NCBI GenBank assembly: GCA_009785875.1
Contig: WQUF01000185.1
Span: 1-50,537 of the forward strand
Origin: Oscillospiraceae bacterium
GTDB taxonomy: Bacteria > Bacillota > Clostridia > Clostridiales > Clostridiaceae
Length of the DNA: 50,537 nucleotides
Direction of reading: 5' to 3'
The translations under genes and the position numbers were made by a program. The notes under the pieces were generated by a model. It saw nothing but the letters and a program-made list of their open reading frames with translations. It made no database searches and was not told the origin of the DNA. Shown piece by piece: positions 43,774 to 50,537 of this stretch (position 1 is the first letter of the stretch; each line of letters opens with the position of its first letter).

Positions 43774-44052
43774 ATGGCAACAATACGAAAATTATATAGG
43801 ATAAAACCCAATGGAAGCATACATGAATCCGTTGAGCTTGAAATTGAAAATTACAGGTATATGAGTGAGTTTGGCGTTGAAGACGGAAAAATAACACAAG
43901 ATGAAGCTGATAAGTTATTTGAGCAAATAGATGTAATATATAGCATTCTGCAAAAAGCTTTATATCATGGTGTAACTGGAAAGGAAATAGGAATACTAAA
44001 GGAAATATCAGCAGGGCGAGCGATGAGACAGGATATGCAATTAGTAGAATAG
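43774..44052 (+). CDS. hypothetical protein, 92 residues
   Basis: ATG 43774 with GGAAGGGGG upstream (an earlier ATG at 43735 lies within a few bases of the expected transcription start). Helical, soluble (TIRKLYRIKPNGSIHESVEL; DEADKLFEQIDVIYSILQKA). No motif. A hairpin with AAGAGTA/TACTCTT arms (about 44060-44090) separates it from the next gene. Confidence 0.6.
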   Translation: MATIRKLYRIKPNGSIHESVELEIENYRYMSEFGVEDGKITQDEADKLFEQIDVIYSILQKALYHGVTGKEIGILKEISAGRAMRQDMQLVE

Positions 44053-44123
44053 GTGAATAAAGAGTAGCATGGTTTAACCCTGTTACTCTTGCAGTACCAA
44101 TAAAAAGAAGGGTGATAATTACA

Positions 44124-44432
44124 GTGGATAAAATAAAAGTATTAGTAGTTGAACCTGAAAAAGAGCCATATTTGAAGGAAATAGATAATGAAATAAAGAC
44201 AATGCAGAAATTAGTAAATGGATATATTGAAACAGTCTTTTTAACCAGTACAGCAGTATTAGTGTGTAATGATGAAGGCATGATTAATGGCTCAAAAAGA
44301 AATAGAAGTTATGACTTTGGTTTTATATATGGAACATTCTTTATAGCTGGTATTGATGAACCTGATTTTGCTTCTCTCAACGATTTGGATATAAAAAAGT
44401 ATACTAAAAAATTTGGATTAATAAACACTTGA
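44124..44432 (+). CDS. DUF3846-like protein
   Basis: 102 residues from GTG 44124; the GTG at 44112 lies within the ribosome binding site AGAAGGGTG. The sequence IKVLVVEPEKEPYLKEIDNE, followed by VNGYIETVF, VLVCNDEG and GTFFIAG, matches the DUF3846 family common on Firmicute plasmids and conjugative elements; its function is unknown. The stop codon overlaps the -35 box of the parA promoter. Confidence 0.75.
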   Translation: MDKIKVLVVEPEKEPYLKEIDNEIKTMQKLVNGYIETVFLTSTAVLVCNDEGMINGSKRNRSYDFGFIYGTFFIAGIDEPDFASLNDLDIKKYTKKFGLINT

Positions 44433-44457
44433 CATATTACATACATTTTAGTAAAAT
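44429..44457 (+). promoter_or_regulatory. promoter P4 of the conserved family (parAB)
   Basis: TTGACA (44429-44434), 17-base spacer with ATACATTTTAG, TAAAAT (44452-44457). It drives parA with a leader of about 85 bases. Confidence 0.8.
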
Positions 44458-44549
44458 GTATGTAGTTTTAAGAATAGGATAACAAAACACAAAATAAAGC
44501 TTCTGGTTAATATATATGAAAGTTATTATATGGAAGTGAGGTTGTAACC

Positions 44550-45401
44550 TTGGTTAGTAAATTGGTTAATAAAGTAGCGTTCGTAAACTCTAAAGGTGGT
44601 TGCGGAAAAACGACATCAATTTTCCACATAGCAGGAGTTCTTTCAAAAGATAAAGATAATAAGGATAAAGCAAAGGGGAGAGTTTTAGTAGTCGATTTAG
44701 ACCCACAGTGTAATACAACAGATACACTGTTAATGAACGTAGATAAAAAACAAAAACCAGATGAAACTGTACTTGATTTTATTACAGGAACTTCAAGTGC
44801 GGAAGAAGCGACTGTTCAGTGTCTATTTCAGACGAGAGGAAACGCTAATGCAAAATATTTCGGGGTCGATTGTATGCAGGGTGATGTATTACTTAGTAAA
44901 GAATCGCTTTTAAAGTCTATTGACCCTGAAAAGCTCCAAAAAAATTTTGAGTTATTCTTATCAGAGCAAGGATACTCATGGGTTTTAATCGATATGCCAC
45001 CTAATAGTTTGACTTTAAATGAGATTTGCTTTTCTTATTTGGCAAATCATGTGATTGTACCGTTTTCATCTGATATATTTTCTGTTCTTGGTTACTCTAA
45101 ATTAATGACTACAATTGACAAAGAAAGAGCTAATAATCCTTCACTTAATGTACTTGGCGTTTTTTTAGCAAGATATATGGCTAATTGCAAAGTTGATACT
45201 TATATACGAGATGAACTTATTAAGAATTTTGACACATTTATAGACATTCAAATTCCTCTTAGTTCAGATTTGCGAGAGAGCATTTTTTGTGGTAGACCCA
45301 TAAGCTACTACAAAGAATTCTCTAAAGGCAGAATCGCATTTGAAAGTTTAGTAAGTGAAATAAAGAAACGCATAAATAAATTTAATAAGGGAATTTCATA
45401 A
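44550..45401 (+). CDS. parA: ParA-family partition ATPase
   Basis: 283 residues from TTG 44550 (GTGAGG at 44535-44540). The deviant Walker A is KGGCGKTT (15-22), the second motif is VVDLDPQCNTT, and WVLIDMPPN is the Walker B-like strand. ParA forms ATP-dependent patches on the nucleoid and moves plasmid copies via ParB. There is no N-terminal helix-turn-helix, so it is the type Ib/Soj-like form. parB follows 57 bases after the stop. Confidence 0.9.
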   Translation: MVSKLVNKVAFVNSKGGCGKTTSIFHIAGVLSKDKDNKDKAKGRVLVVDLDPQCNTTDTLLMNVDKKQKPDETVLDFITGTSSAEEATVQCLFQTRGNANAKYFGVDCMQGDVLLSKESLLKSIDPEKLQKNFELFLSEQGYSWVLIDMPPNSLTLNEICFSYLANHVIVPFSSDIFSVLGYSKLMTTIDKERANNPSLNVLGVFLARYMANCKVDTYIRDELIKNFDTFIDIQIPLSSDLRESIFCGRPISYYKEFSKGRIAFESLVSEIKKRINKFNKGIS

Positions 45402-45458
45402 GGCAGTACATAAAGTGAATTAAGCTAAATATAAAATATAAGAGAGTGAGGGTAAAGA

Positions 45459-46778
45459 ATGGCTAGAAATTTTAGTAAAGCTGGAAGCGTATTTGCAGAG
45501 GTTGCAAGAGAAAGCTCGGAGAAAGCTAATGTTCAGACTATAAAAATGATACAGAATGAGAACATTATAGATTATCCTAATAATCGAGAAGATATAAACG
45601 ATACGCTTGATATAGAAAATAGCATTAAACAGATTGGCTTTAGTGACCCACTAGAAGTTACAGATTTTGGAATGACAAATGGGAAATTCATGATAGTAAG
45701 TGGTCATAGGCGAAGGAGTGCAGGGGTGAAGACTGGTATGAGCCTTTTCCCCTGTATAGTTAAGGATTTTAAAAGCGATAATGATGTTTTCAATTATGTT
45801 CTATTATCGAACAGTCAAAGGGATAGTGAGAAAGACCCTTTGTTATTTGCCAATCGTTACTTGTTACATGAAGCATATTTAGACAAAATTGGTTTTAAAG
45901 GCAGTAAACAAGAAGAAATAGCAAAGAGGCTCGGTATATCGACACATCATGCCGCCCGTTACGCAGCAGTCAATAGGTTAATATCTCCTATAAAAGACAT
46001 GATTCGTGATGGAGATGTAGGAATGTCAAACGTTCTACCAATTGCGAAGCACACACCAGAAGAACAAGTTGAAATTTTAGAAATACTAAAGGAATGCATT
46101 TCATCAGGAAAGGATTTGACAAGAGAAACTGTTAAGACGCTAGTTGAGGGTTACAGGGATGGCAAAAAGACATTTAATGAAATAATGAAGCCAGAAGTAA
46201 AAGATAAGGAAAAATCAGAAATCACATTTATTAATGAAAATGAAGCTGAGAGTAGGGATCCTTCAATAAGGGAAGAAGAATCAAAAGGTTTAAACATTGA
46301 TTCACAAAGTAATGATATTGTGTCCGAAAACAAGAAGGAAAAAAGCACAGAAGCACATGAAGATGAAATTCAAAACGAAGACAGAATTACAGAATCGACA
46401 GATGAAATTAGCTTTTATGATGAATCAATTGAAGCAAAAGAAGATGAAAGCCAAGATAATATAGAAAATGAAAATGATATAAATAACGTTGAGGACAGAG
46501 AGAGTTCCGGAGCAGACGACAATATTCATGATATTAATAATGATAAAAATTTAAAGGCAACAAAAGATATTCGAAAGTATTTAGACAGATTGAATGCTCT
46601 TTTAAACACAACTTATGAATTCTCAGATAAAGAAGAAGCGGAGAATACATTTGATAATATGAAAGAAACACTATCGATGATTATTGATGAAATGTATAAT
46701 ATTTCTCGTGCCTTTAATCTGACTGATGTTTTTATAAATGCAGTTTCAGAAATGCAGGAAAAGCTAAAATCTTATTAA
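45459..46778 (+). CDS. parB: ParB/KorB-type centromere-binding protein
   Basis: 439 residues, ATG 45459. The N-terminal CTP-binding ParB domain has GHRRRSAG (82-89) and SNSQRD (117-122, matching ENxQR). The HTH is EEIAKRLGISTHHAARYAAV (152-171). After about residue 240 come a long acidic linker and a C-terminal helical dimerisation-like end. It is longer than Spo0J (about 280). I propose it binds the dispersed AACTCACSGTGAGTT sites, as KorB binds its S-centred operators on RK2; this is untested inference. None of the 14 sites lies within or immediately before parAB. Confidence 0.88.
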   Translation: MARNFSKAGSVFAEVARESSEKANVQTIKMIQNENIIDYPNNREDINDTLDIENSIKQIGFSDPLEVTDFGMTNGKFMIVSGHRRRSAGVKTGMSLFPCIVKDFKSDNDVFNYVLLSNSQRDSEKDPLLFANRYLLHEAYLDKIGFKGSKQEEIAKRLGISTHHAARYAAVNRLISPIKDMIRDGDVGMSNVLPIAKHTPEEQVEILEILKECISSGKDLTRETVKTLVEGYRDGKKTFNEIMKPEVKDKEKSEITFINENEAESRDPSIREEESKGLNIDSQSNDIVSENKKEKSTEAHEDEIQNEDRITESTDEISFYDESIEAKEDESQDNIENENDINNVEDRESSGADDNIHDINNDKNLKATKDIRKYLDRLNALLNTTYEFSDKEEAENTFDNMKETLSMIIDEMYNISRAFNLTDVFINAVSEMQEKLKSY

Positions 46779-46794
46779 AACAGGAGGCAGACTA

Positions 46795-46829
46795 AAATAA
46801 GAGGCAGGGATTGTCCTGTCTCTTATTTA
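46795..46829 (+). terminator. terminator after parB
   Basis: 14-base arms AAATAAGAGGCAGG (46795-46808) and 46815-46828 with one G-T pair, 6-base loop, ending in TTATTT. Confidence 0.7.
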
Positions 46830-46835
46830 AAGTAC

Positions 46836-46862
46836 ATATGCTATAAGCGACTTATAGCATAT
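46836..46862. repeat. perfect 27-base inverted repeat downstream of parB
   Basis: ATATGCTATAAG (46836-46847), loop CGA, then the exact complement (46851-46862). No T tract. It lies between parB and the ribbon-helix-helix gene; it may be an operator for that protein or a second centromere-type site. Confidence 0.65.
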
Positions 46863-46952
46863 TGATAAAGAAAAATACGAATTTTAATGCAAATTTTAAT
46901 GCAATTAAGGCAATATTTAGTTAAACTAAATAAAGCTGAAAAGGAGGAAGTA

Positions 46953-47366
46953 ATGACAACAACAAATAATGATAGCAAGTCTAGTTATTTAAATGTAAGG
47001 GTTACCAGTGACTTAAAAAAAAGATTTGATGTATTTTGCAAAGGTATTGGGTCTACTGGAAGCAAAACTGTTATGTTATTCGCAAGATATTGTATATATT
47101 CGGATAAGGCGTTTTCATTTAATTTCTCGAATTATGACATTGCTCAAGACAACTCAGAACCTATTATAGTTGGATTTCGTTTAACAAATGGATTGCGAGA
47201 GAAGTTCGCAAAATTTTGCGATAAATTTGAATTACCTATGGCTGTATTTATACGTGATTTCATGATTTCATGCATAACAAAAAATAAACTTCCATTTGAC
47301 ATAAATGAAATAGCCAAAATGAAGTCATCACTCACAATAAGCAAAGAAAAAAAAGAGAATGTGTAA
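46953..47366 (+). CDS. tandem ribbon-helix-helix DNA-binding protein
   Basis: 137 residues from ATG 46953 (AAAGGAGG just upstream; an ATG at 46887 has no site). Two copies of a ribbon-helix-helix-like unit are visible: YLNVRVTSDLKKRFDVFCKG to VMLFARYCI, and IIVGFRLTNGLREKFAKFCD to VFIRDFMISCI. Such proteins are usually dimers of single units; here two are fused in one chain. Next to parAB it may be a partition accessory or an autoregulator acting on the inverted repeat at 46836-46862. Confidence 0.7.
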   Translation: MTTTNNDSKSSYLNVRVTSDLKKRFDVFCKGIGSTGSKTVMLFARYCIYSDKAFSFNFSNYDIAQDNSEPIIVGFRLTNGLREKFAKFCDKFELPMAVFIRDFMISCITKNKLPFDINEIAKMKSSLTISKEKKENV

Positions 47367-47374
47367 AGCCATTT

Positions 47375-47389
47375 AACTCACCGTGAGTT
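47375..47389. promoter_or_regulatory. palindrome site 13
   Basis: AACTCACCGTGAGTT, eight bases after the stop of the tandem ribbon-helix-helix gene, in the same post-gene position as site 8. Confidence 0.75.
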
Positions 47390-47653
47390 CTTCTTTAAAA
47401 TGTATAAGCATAAAACATATAAGATTCTTGATAGAGAAAATGATTATTTTTATCCAGATGATATAATAAAAGATACTAGGTGGTGAAAGAACTAAAGTAA
47501 AAAATTACAGAGCCTCAAATAATATTAAGTAATAAAAAACACAGAAGATAAGATTGACGAAAAAGACATTTCAAGATGGCTTTGAGTTTGATGTATTTAA
47601 AGGTTATAAGGATGTAAAAATACTATATCAAATCTTTTTACGGAGGTATTTAA
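47390..47653. other. gap with coding-like fragments, no intact gene
   Basis: Short fragments look coding, for example a 28-codon ORF at 47400-47486 (HKTYKILDRENDYFYPDDII) with no ribosome binding site, and KIDEKDISRWL near 47553-47588. They may be the remains of a small gene. No promoter or repeat stands out. Confidence 0.3.
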
Positions 47654-47755
47654 ATGCAAAACTTAAATGAAATTTTAGGGGCTTATATTCTTCTTTTTAT
47701 TGCTGGTGTATGTGTTGGAAGAATAATAAAGTTCATTAAAAAAAATATGAAATAG
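47654..47755 (+). CDS. 33-residue single-helix membrane peptide
   Basis: ATG 47654 with GGAGG (47642-47646) at ideal spacing, TAG at 47753-47755. One membrane helix (ILGAYILLFIAGVCVGRII) and a basic end (KFIKKNMK). Possibly a small regulatory or toxin-like membrane peptide; the sequence does not say more. Confidence 0.55.
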   Translation: MQNLNEILGAYILLFIAGVCVGRIIKFIKKNMK

Positions 47756-47827
47756 AAAGATGTTAAACTCTAATAATTTACTTATTAGCTGTTTATGCTT
47801 TGTCATGTAGTAAAAGGTGGTATTAAG

Positions 47828-48817
47828 ATGGTTAGTGAGAAATATGTATGGAAAGCCATTGATTTTGTTATCGATTATGCAAAAGAACAAGGTTTGAAGT
47901 ATCGACGTGGGGATTTTAAAGATATAAGCTTTTGCAATAAAACATATGATAATTGTGTTTTTAATACATATCAAAATTGCGGATATAAAAATACTAAAGC
48001 TATACAAATCTGTTTGCGTTATGACTTTGAACGCTGTGGAAGAAGCTTAAAGCAAGCTAAAGATAAATTTTTAAGCTACATGTATGTAAGGGTAAAAAAC
48101 GATGGAATATATTTTATATTTACTTACAGAGAACTAGATTTACTCATATTGAAAGAAAACGGCGAAAATACAGAAGATAAAATCGAAAAGATTATTAGTA
48201 AAGTCACAAAATTGCTTGAACTTGCGGATTTAGAAAAGAACAATTCTGAAAAAGAGGCTATTGCAGCAAGTTTAAAAGCACAGGAACTACTTGTAAAGTA
48301 TAACCTTGATTTATGTGATATACAAGGTGATAAAAAGGAAAATATAGAAGAAATTATTGCAGATGTACCATCAGGATTCAAATGGAAATACAGTCTTGCT
48401 GAGGTTGTCGCCAGAAGTTATCGTTGCCGATTTTATATCATTGGTTCAAATAACATTGTTTTTTACGGTTATCGTTCAGATAGTTTAATTGCACGAAGGG
48501 TATTTATCTATCTATTTAATGTCGGAAATAGACTTGCAAATGCATACGTAAAAGTTATGTCTATGAAACTCTATAATACAAATGGTATATACAATAGCTT
48601 TTGTGCAGGATATGTTAAGGGTATAAATACAGAATTGTCTAGAAACTCAACAGCCCTTGCGATAATAGTGCCGTCAGAAGTTAATGAGAATTTTGAAGAA
48701 TTTTCTAAAAATTTTAGAAACAAAGGTAATTTTTTAAATGTAATTGATGACACTGCATATGAGAATGGGATAGTCGAAGGAAAGCGAGCGATGAATGCTC
48801 AATATTTAGAGGCATAA
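47828..48817 (+). CDS. DUF2786-containing protein
   Basis: 329 residues from ATG 47828 (AAAGGTGG upstream; a start at 47795 has no site). An N-terminal 110-residue unit precedes a DUF2786-like segment (KIISKVTKLLELADLEKNNS, then EAIAASLKAQELLVKYNLDL), after which comes the mixed alpha/beta region usual for these proteins, with GYRSDSLIARRVFIYLFNVG. DUF2786 proteins are frequent on phages and plasmids; their function is unknown. A clear terminator follows. Confidence 0.75.
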   Translation: MVSEKYVWKAIDFVIDYAKEQGLKYRRGDFKDISFCNKTYDNCVFNTYQNCGYKNTKAIQICLRYDFERCGRSLKQAKDKFLSYMYVRVKNDGIYFIFTYRELDLLILKENGENTEDKIEKIISKVTKLLELADLEKNNSEKEAIAASLKAQELLVKYNLDLCDIQGDKKENIEEIIADVPSGFKWKYSLAEVVARSYRCRFYIIGSNNIVFYGYRSDSLIARRVFIYLFNVGNRLANAYVKVMSMKLYNTNGIYNSFCAGYVKGINTELSRNSTALAIIVPSEVNENFEEFSKNFRNKGNFLNVIDDTAYENGIVEGKRAMNAQYLEA

Positions 48818-48900
48818 AAATTAAATCATATTACATGGAATAAATACAACAGCTTCAAAGTTGAATAATTAAAGTCACAAATCACAAATCACAAAGCAAA

Positions 48901-48932
48901 GAAAGAGCCATATAAAAACGGCTCTTTCTTTA
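48901..48932 (+). terminator. intrinsic terminator
   Basis: GAAAGAGCC (48901-48909) pairs with GGCTCTTTC (48920-48928), then TTT. Confidence 0.8.
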
Positions 48933-49035
48933 AGGTATGAGTCAATAAAATGTATCTAGTTAAATTATTATCTATAATATTTTTTTTATTCAACACTTTA
49001 TATAAGTGAATACTTATTTTTTGTATTCTAATTTT

Positions 49036-49050
49036 AACTCACCGTGAGTT
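49036..49050. promoter_or_regulatory. palindrome site 14
   Basis: AACTCACCGTGAGTT, 50 bases beyond the stop of the minus-strand GntR gene, followed by C as in the longer form. Confidence 0.75.
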
Positions 49051-49058
49051 CTTTAAGA

Positions 49059-49090
49059 TAGCCCATTATCCTTTTTGCCATAATGGGCTA
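49059..49090 (-). terminator. hairpin after the minus-strand GntR gene
   Basis: TAGCCCATTAT/ATAATGGGCTA (49059-49069, 49080-49090), perfect 11-base arms. The T tract on the minus strand is weak, so termination efficiency is uncertain. Confidence 0.55.
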
Positions 49091-49099
49091 AGTTATTGT

Positions 49100-49496
49100 T
49101 TAATTCAAATTGAGAGTTTCTATAAATAAATCCAGTATATCTTCATTTTTAAGCCCAATATGCCTAGCGTGATTAATAGCTTCGTTTATCTGTTTTTTTA
49201 TATCTATAACATGTGATTGCATTAATTTATCAGTTATATAAGGCTTTAAAAAGTATCCAACCCCGTGCTTTTTTATGAGTATACCATCATCAACAAGAGA
49301 ATCCAATACTTTATATGCAGTTGATTCACCTACATTATATAATCCTTTAAATTGCAATATTGTAGGTACACGTTTTCCAGCTAAGTATTTACCACTTAAA
49401 ATATCGAACTCAAATTTTCTTTTCACTTCAAGCCATTGATTTGTATTTGGTGTAAACTTATTTTCATGATATGTATTTTTCTCTGATATTTTTCAT
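49100..49496 (-). pseudogene. GntR-type regulator copy 2, frameshifted after the start codon
   Basis: The open part (from GTG 49426) encodes 108 residues closely similar to copy 1 (DILSGKYLAGKRVPTI; VGESTAYKVLDSLVDDGILI; KKHGVGYFLKP). Homology continues upstream in the same frame (ISE, then FTPNTNQWLEVKRKFEF against LSPNANIRNEVKRMFEL) with no in-frame start. The strong site GAGGG and ATG 49496-49494 are one base out of frame: an A5 run (49493-49489) would have to be A4 to give MKISE. It is a recent frameshift, a slippage-controlled start or a sequencing error. Unless rescued, no full protein is made. Confidence 0.65.
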
Positions 49497-49549
49497 CACT
49501 CCCTCATAATGTCCATATGGTTTGGTGTTTATCATCAGTATTTTTATGT

Positions 49550-50140
49550 CTAACTTAATCTTACAAGACCGCCAATTCGTGATTCTATTTTTATTGCTCC
49601 GAATTCACTACTTTCAGGGTCGTCTAAATTCTTCACATAAGCGATTGGACAATTATTTTCTAAATCTTCTATTTCTATTTCCCATTCGTCTTTATATGCT
49701 GAAACATATAATATTGAAAAGCATTTTCCAAACTGAAAATTTGTGACTATTACATGATATACAAGAGTACAATAAATATCTTGAAATTCATTTACGTATT
49801 CTTGCTCCTTTTCATCAAGCCAAAATAAAAGTCCACATCCTTCAGATTTGTTTATTTTTCCTTCGTTTTTAAAATCATTTTTGACATTAGGGTGGAGTTT
49901 TAACATATTTAGTCTGCTTAATGCTTCATTCCTTTTTTCTTCTTTGCTTGGTGTATAAGTTAGAAATTTCTCTTGCGCTAGTTTATTTGCTTCTTTTTCT
50001 GCTTCATCATAAGTTTTAAAGCCTGTAAAGACATTATCAATATCTTTGTTCCATTCGGCTTCTGTGTTGTATGTCTTAACAGTTATCATTTTTTCCCCAT
50101 TCCCTATAAGTAAGGGAGCGTAAACAGTTTGCCATCCCAT
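49550..50140 (-). CDS. hypothetical protein, 196 residues
   Basis: Minus strand, ATG 50140 with AAAAGGAG at ideal spacing and promoter P5 upstream. The first part has a WNKDIDNVFTGFKTYDEAEK unit; the C-terminus (CFSILYVSAYKDEWEIEIED to SEFGAIKIESRIGGLVR) resembles small proteins of unknown function common in clostridial mobile elements. Soluble, no catalytic motif. It shares the promoter type of parA and the PRTase gene. Confidence 0.65.
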   Translation of the reverse strand: MGWQTVYAPLLIGNGEKMITVKTYNTEAEWNKDIDNVFTGFKTYDEAEKEANKLAQEKFLTYTPSKEEKRNEALSRLNMLKLHPNVKNDFKNEGKINKSEGCGLLFWLDEKEQEYVNEFQDIYCTLVYHVIVTNFQFGKCFSILYVSAYKDEWEIEIEDLENNCPIAYVKNLDDPESSEFGAIKIESRIGGLVRLS

Positions 50141-50182
50141 AATATATACTCCTTTTCATAGAATCTAGTAAATCATAATTCC

Positions 50183-50211
50183 ATTATACTAATTTGTATA
50201 TTTATTGTCAA
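50183..50211 (-). promoter_or_regulatory. promoter P5 of the conserved family (minus strand)
   Basis: On the minus strand: TTGACA (50211-50206), 17-base spacer with ATACAAATTAG, TATAAT (50188-50183). It drives the 196-residue gene. Upstream, 50212-50357 shows no gene. Confidence 0.8.
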
Positions 50212-50357
50212 GTATTCAAAAATAATTAACTTTATAAGATTGGTAATTATTATTTTCATTTTTTAATAACATTGCATAGTATCACCTTAAAGCAACATAA
50301 AATAACAGGCTAATTATTATTAGAGGATGATTCGCAAAAAAATTCTTTATTAAAACG

Positions 50358-50380
50358 TAACCCTTAATAGGGTTATTTTT
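50358..50380 (+). terminator. small terminator-like hairpin
   Basis: TAACCCT/AGGGTTA (50358-50364, 50369-50375) followed by five T residues. No gene ends nearby on this strand, so it may terminate a small transcript or stray transcription. Confidence 0.5.
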
Positions 50381-50448
50381 AATTGAAACATTAATTTGAT
50401 AAATACATTTTATGGAAATTATTGGCGAAAATACATTCGGTGTTTTTC

Positions 50449-50493
50449 TTGCATAAATTGAATGTCCGTGTTATATTCTATAGATAGAATATA
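50449..50493 (+). promoter_or_regulatory. promoter with overlapping palindrome before the last gene
   Basis: TTGCAT (50449-50454), 17-base spacer, TATATT (50472-50477). TATATTCTA/TAGAATATA (50472-50480, 50485-50493) covers the -10 and start region, a likely autoregulatory operator. Confidence 0.5.
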
Positions 50494-50517
50494 AGTTCGT
50501 AAAAGAAAAGGTGTATG

Positions 50518-50537
50518 ATGGACGACAAAATAATATT
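50518..50537 (+). CDS. start of a gene cut by the window end
   Basis: ATG 50518 after AAAAGGTG, encoding M-D-D-K-I-I before the window ends. Supported by its ribosome binding site and the promoter/operator upstream; identity unknown. Confidence 0.4.

Noticed and set aside
43751..44281. 176-codon minus-strand ORF
   Set aside because: It is antisense to two plus-strand genes that have their own promoter and ribosome binding sites; hydrophobic shadow composition.
862..49050. Palindromes as chromosomal-type parS of Bacillus
   Set aside because: The known Bacillus parS is an even 16-base palindrome around TTTCACGTGAAA. Here the sequence and odd symmetry differ, so it is not that site even if a ParB binds it.
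862..49050. Palindromes as intrinsic terminators
   Set aside because: Most copies lack a following T tract, three are inside genes and several are just upstream of starts.
49522..49746. 74-codon plus-strand ORF
   Set aside because: It is antisense to the 196-residue minus-strand gene, which has a promoter and ribosome binding site.
1..50537. Integrase, transposase, retron, restriction-modification or antibiotic-resistance genes
   Set aside because: I looked for their motifs and found none; there is also no tRNA or attachment-site-like direct repeat at the edges.

Overview
The window is about 50.5 kb of low-GC (visually around 30% G+C) DNA with strong purine-rich ribosome binding sites and frequent GTG/TTG starts. 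This is typical of an anaerobic Firmicute, most likely a clostridial gut or rumen bacterium; I cannot name the genus. Every recognisable gene belongs to a self-transmissible element: a relaxase module, a Gram-positive type IV secretion system (T4SS), an own replication initiator, helicase loading, and ParA/ParB partition. There is no integrase, transposase, rRNA, tRNA or housekeeping gene, so a conjugative plasmid (or plasmid-like ICE) is the best reading. Both ends are cut inside genes.

Layout. 1-3.4 kb: a truncated gene, a small gene, an inverted-repeat-rich candidate oriT (532-780), a MobC-like protein and a MOBP-type relaxase. 3.6-25.7 kb: the transfer operon, in the order familiar from Tn1549-like elements: PcfB/DUF3801-like protein, VirD4/TraG coupling ATPase, VirB2-like and VirB6-like membrane proteins, a PrgI-VirB4 fusion ATPase, a CHAP cell-wall hydrolase, two paralogous membrane-anchored surface proteins (one with long tandem repeats), a DUF4315-like protein, a GntR-type regulator, topoisomerase III and a small protein. 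25.75-30.85 kb: a 1,698-codon 'polyvalent' protein carrying an ADP-ribosyltransferase-like domain, a protein-kinase-like domain, an ArdC-type N-terminal domain and a zincin with HEMGH. 31-38.4 kb: small accessory genes (phosphoribosyltransferase with an out-of-frame overlapping Cys-rich gene, coiled-coil protein, DUF1292 pair, ArdA-like antirestriction protein) separated by structured intergenic DNA. 38.6-42.6 kb: replication region (structured leader with attenuator, primase-type Rep, iteron-like repeats, DUF4373/DnaD-like protein, DnaC-like loader). 43-48.8 kb: small regulated genes, ParA, ParB, a tandem ribbon-helix-helix protein and a DUF2786 protein. 49-50.1 kb, minus strand: a second GntR-type gene broken by one base, and a hypothetical gene.

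The most striking signal is a palindrome, AACTCACSGTGAGTT (S = G or C at the centre), present 14 times from 0.86 kb to 49.05 kb. Eleven copies are intergenic, several just upstream of ribosome binding sites or promoters. Three are inside genes and are all read in the same frame (T-H-G/R-E-F). This resembles the scattered KorB operators of IncP plasmids (also S-centred, also some intragenic), so I propose a plasmid-wide partition/regulatory circuit. The ParB-family protein at 45459-46778 is the leading candidate binder and the GntR-type proteins are the alternative. A second regulatory layer is a family of five near-identical promoters (TTGAYR, 17-bp spacer, conserved ATACAWWWTAGTAWAATG) driving scattered accessory genes and parAB. 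A third is a TGTATACA operator family in front of the coiled-coil gene and the ArdA-like gene.
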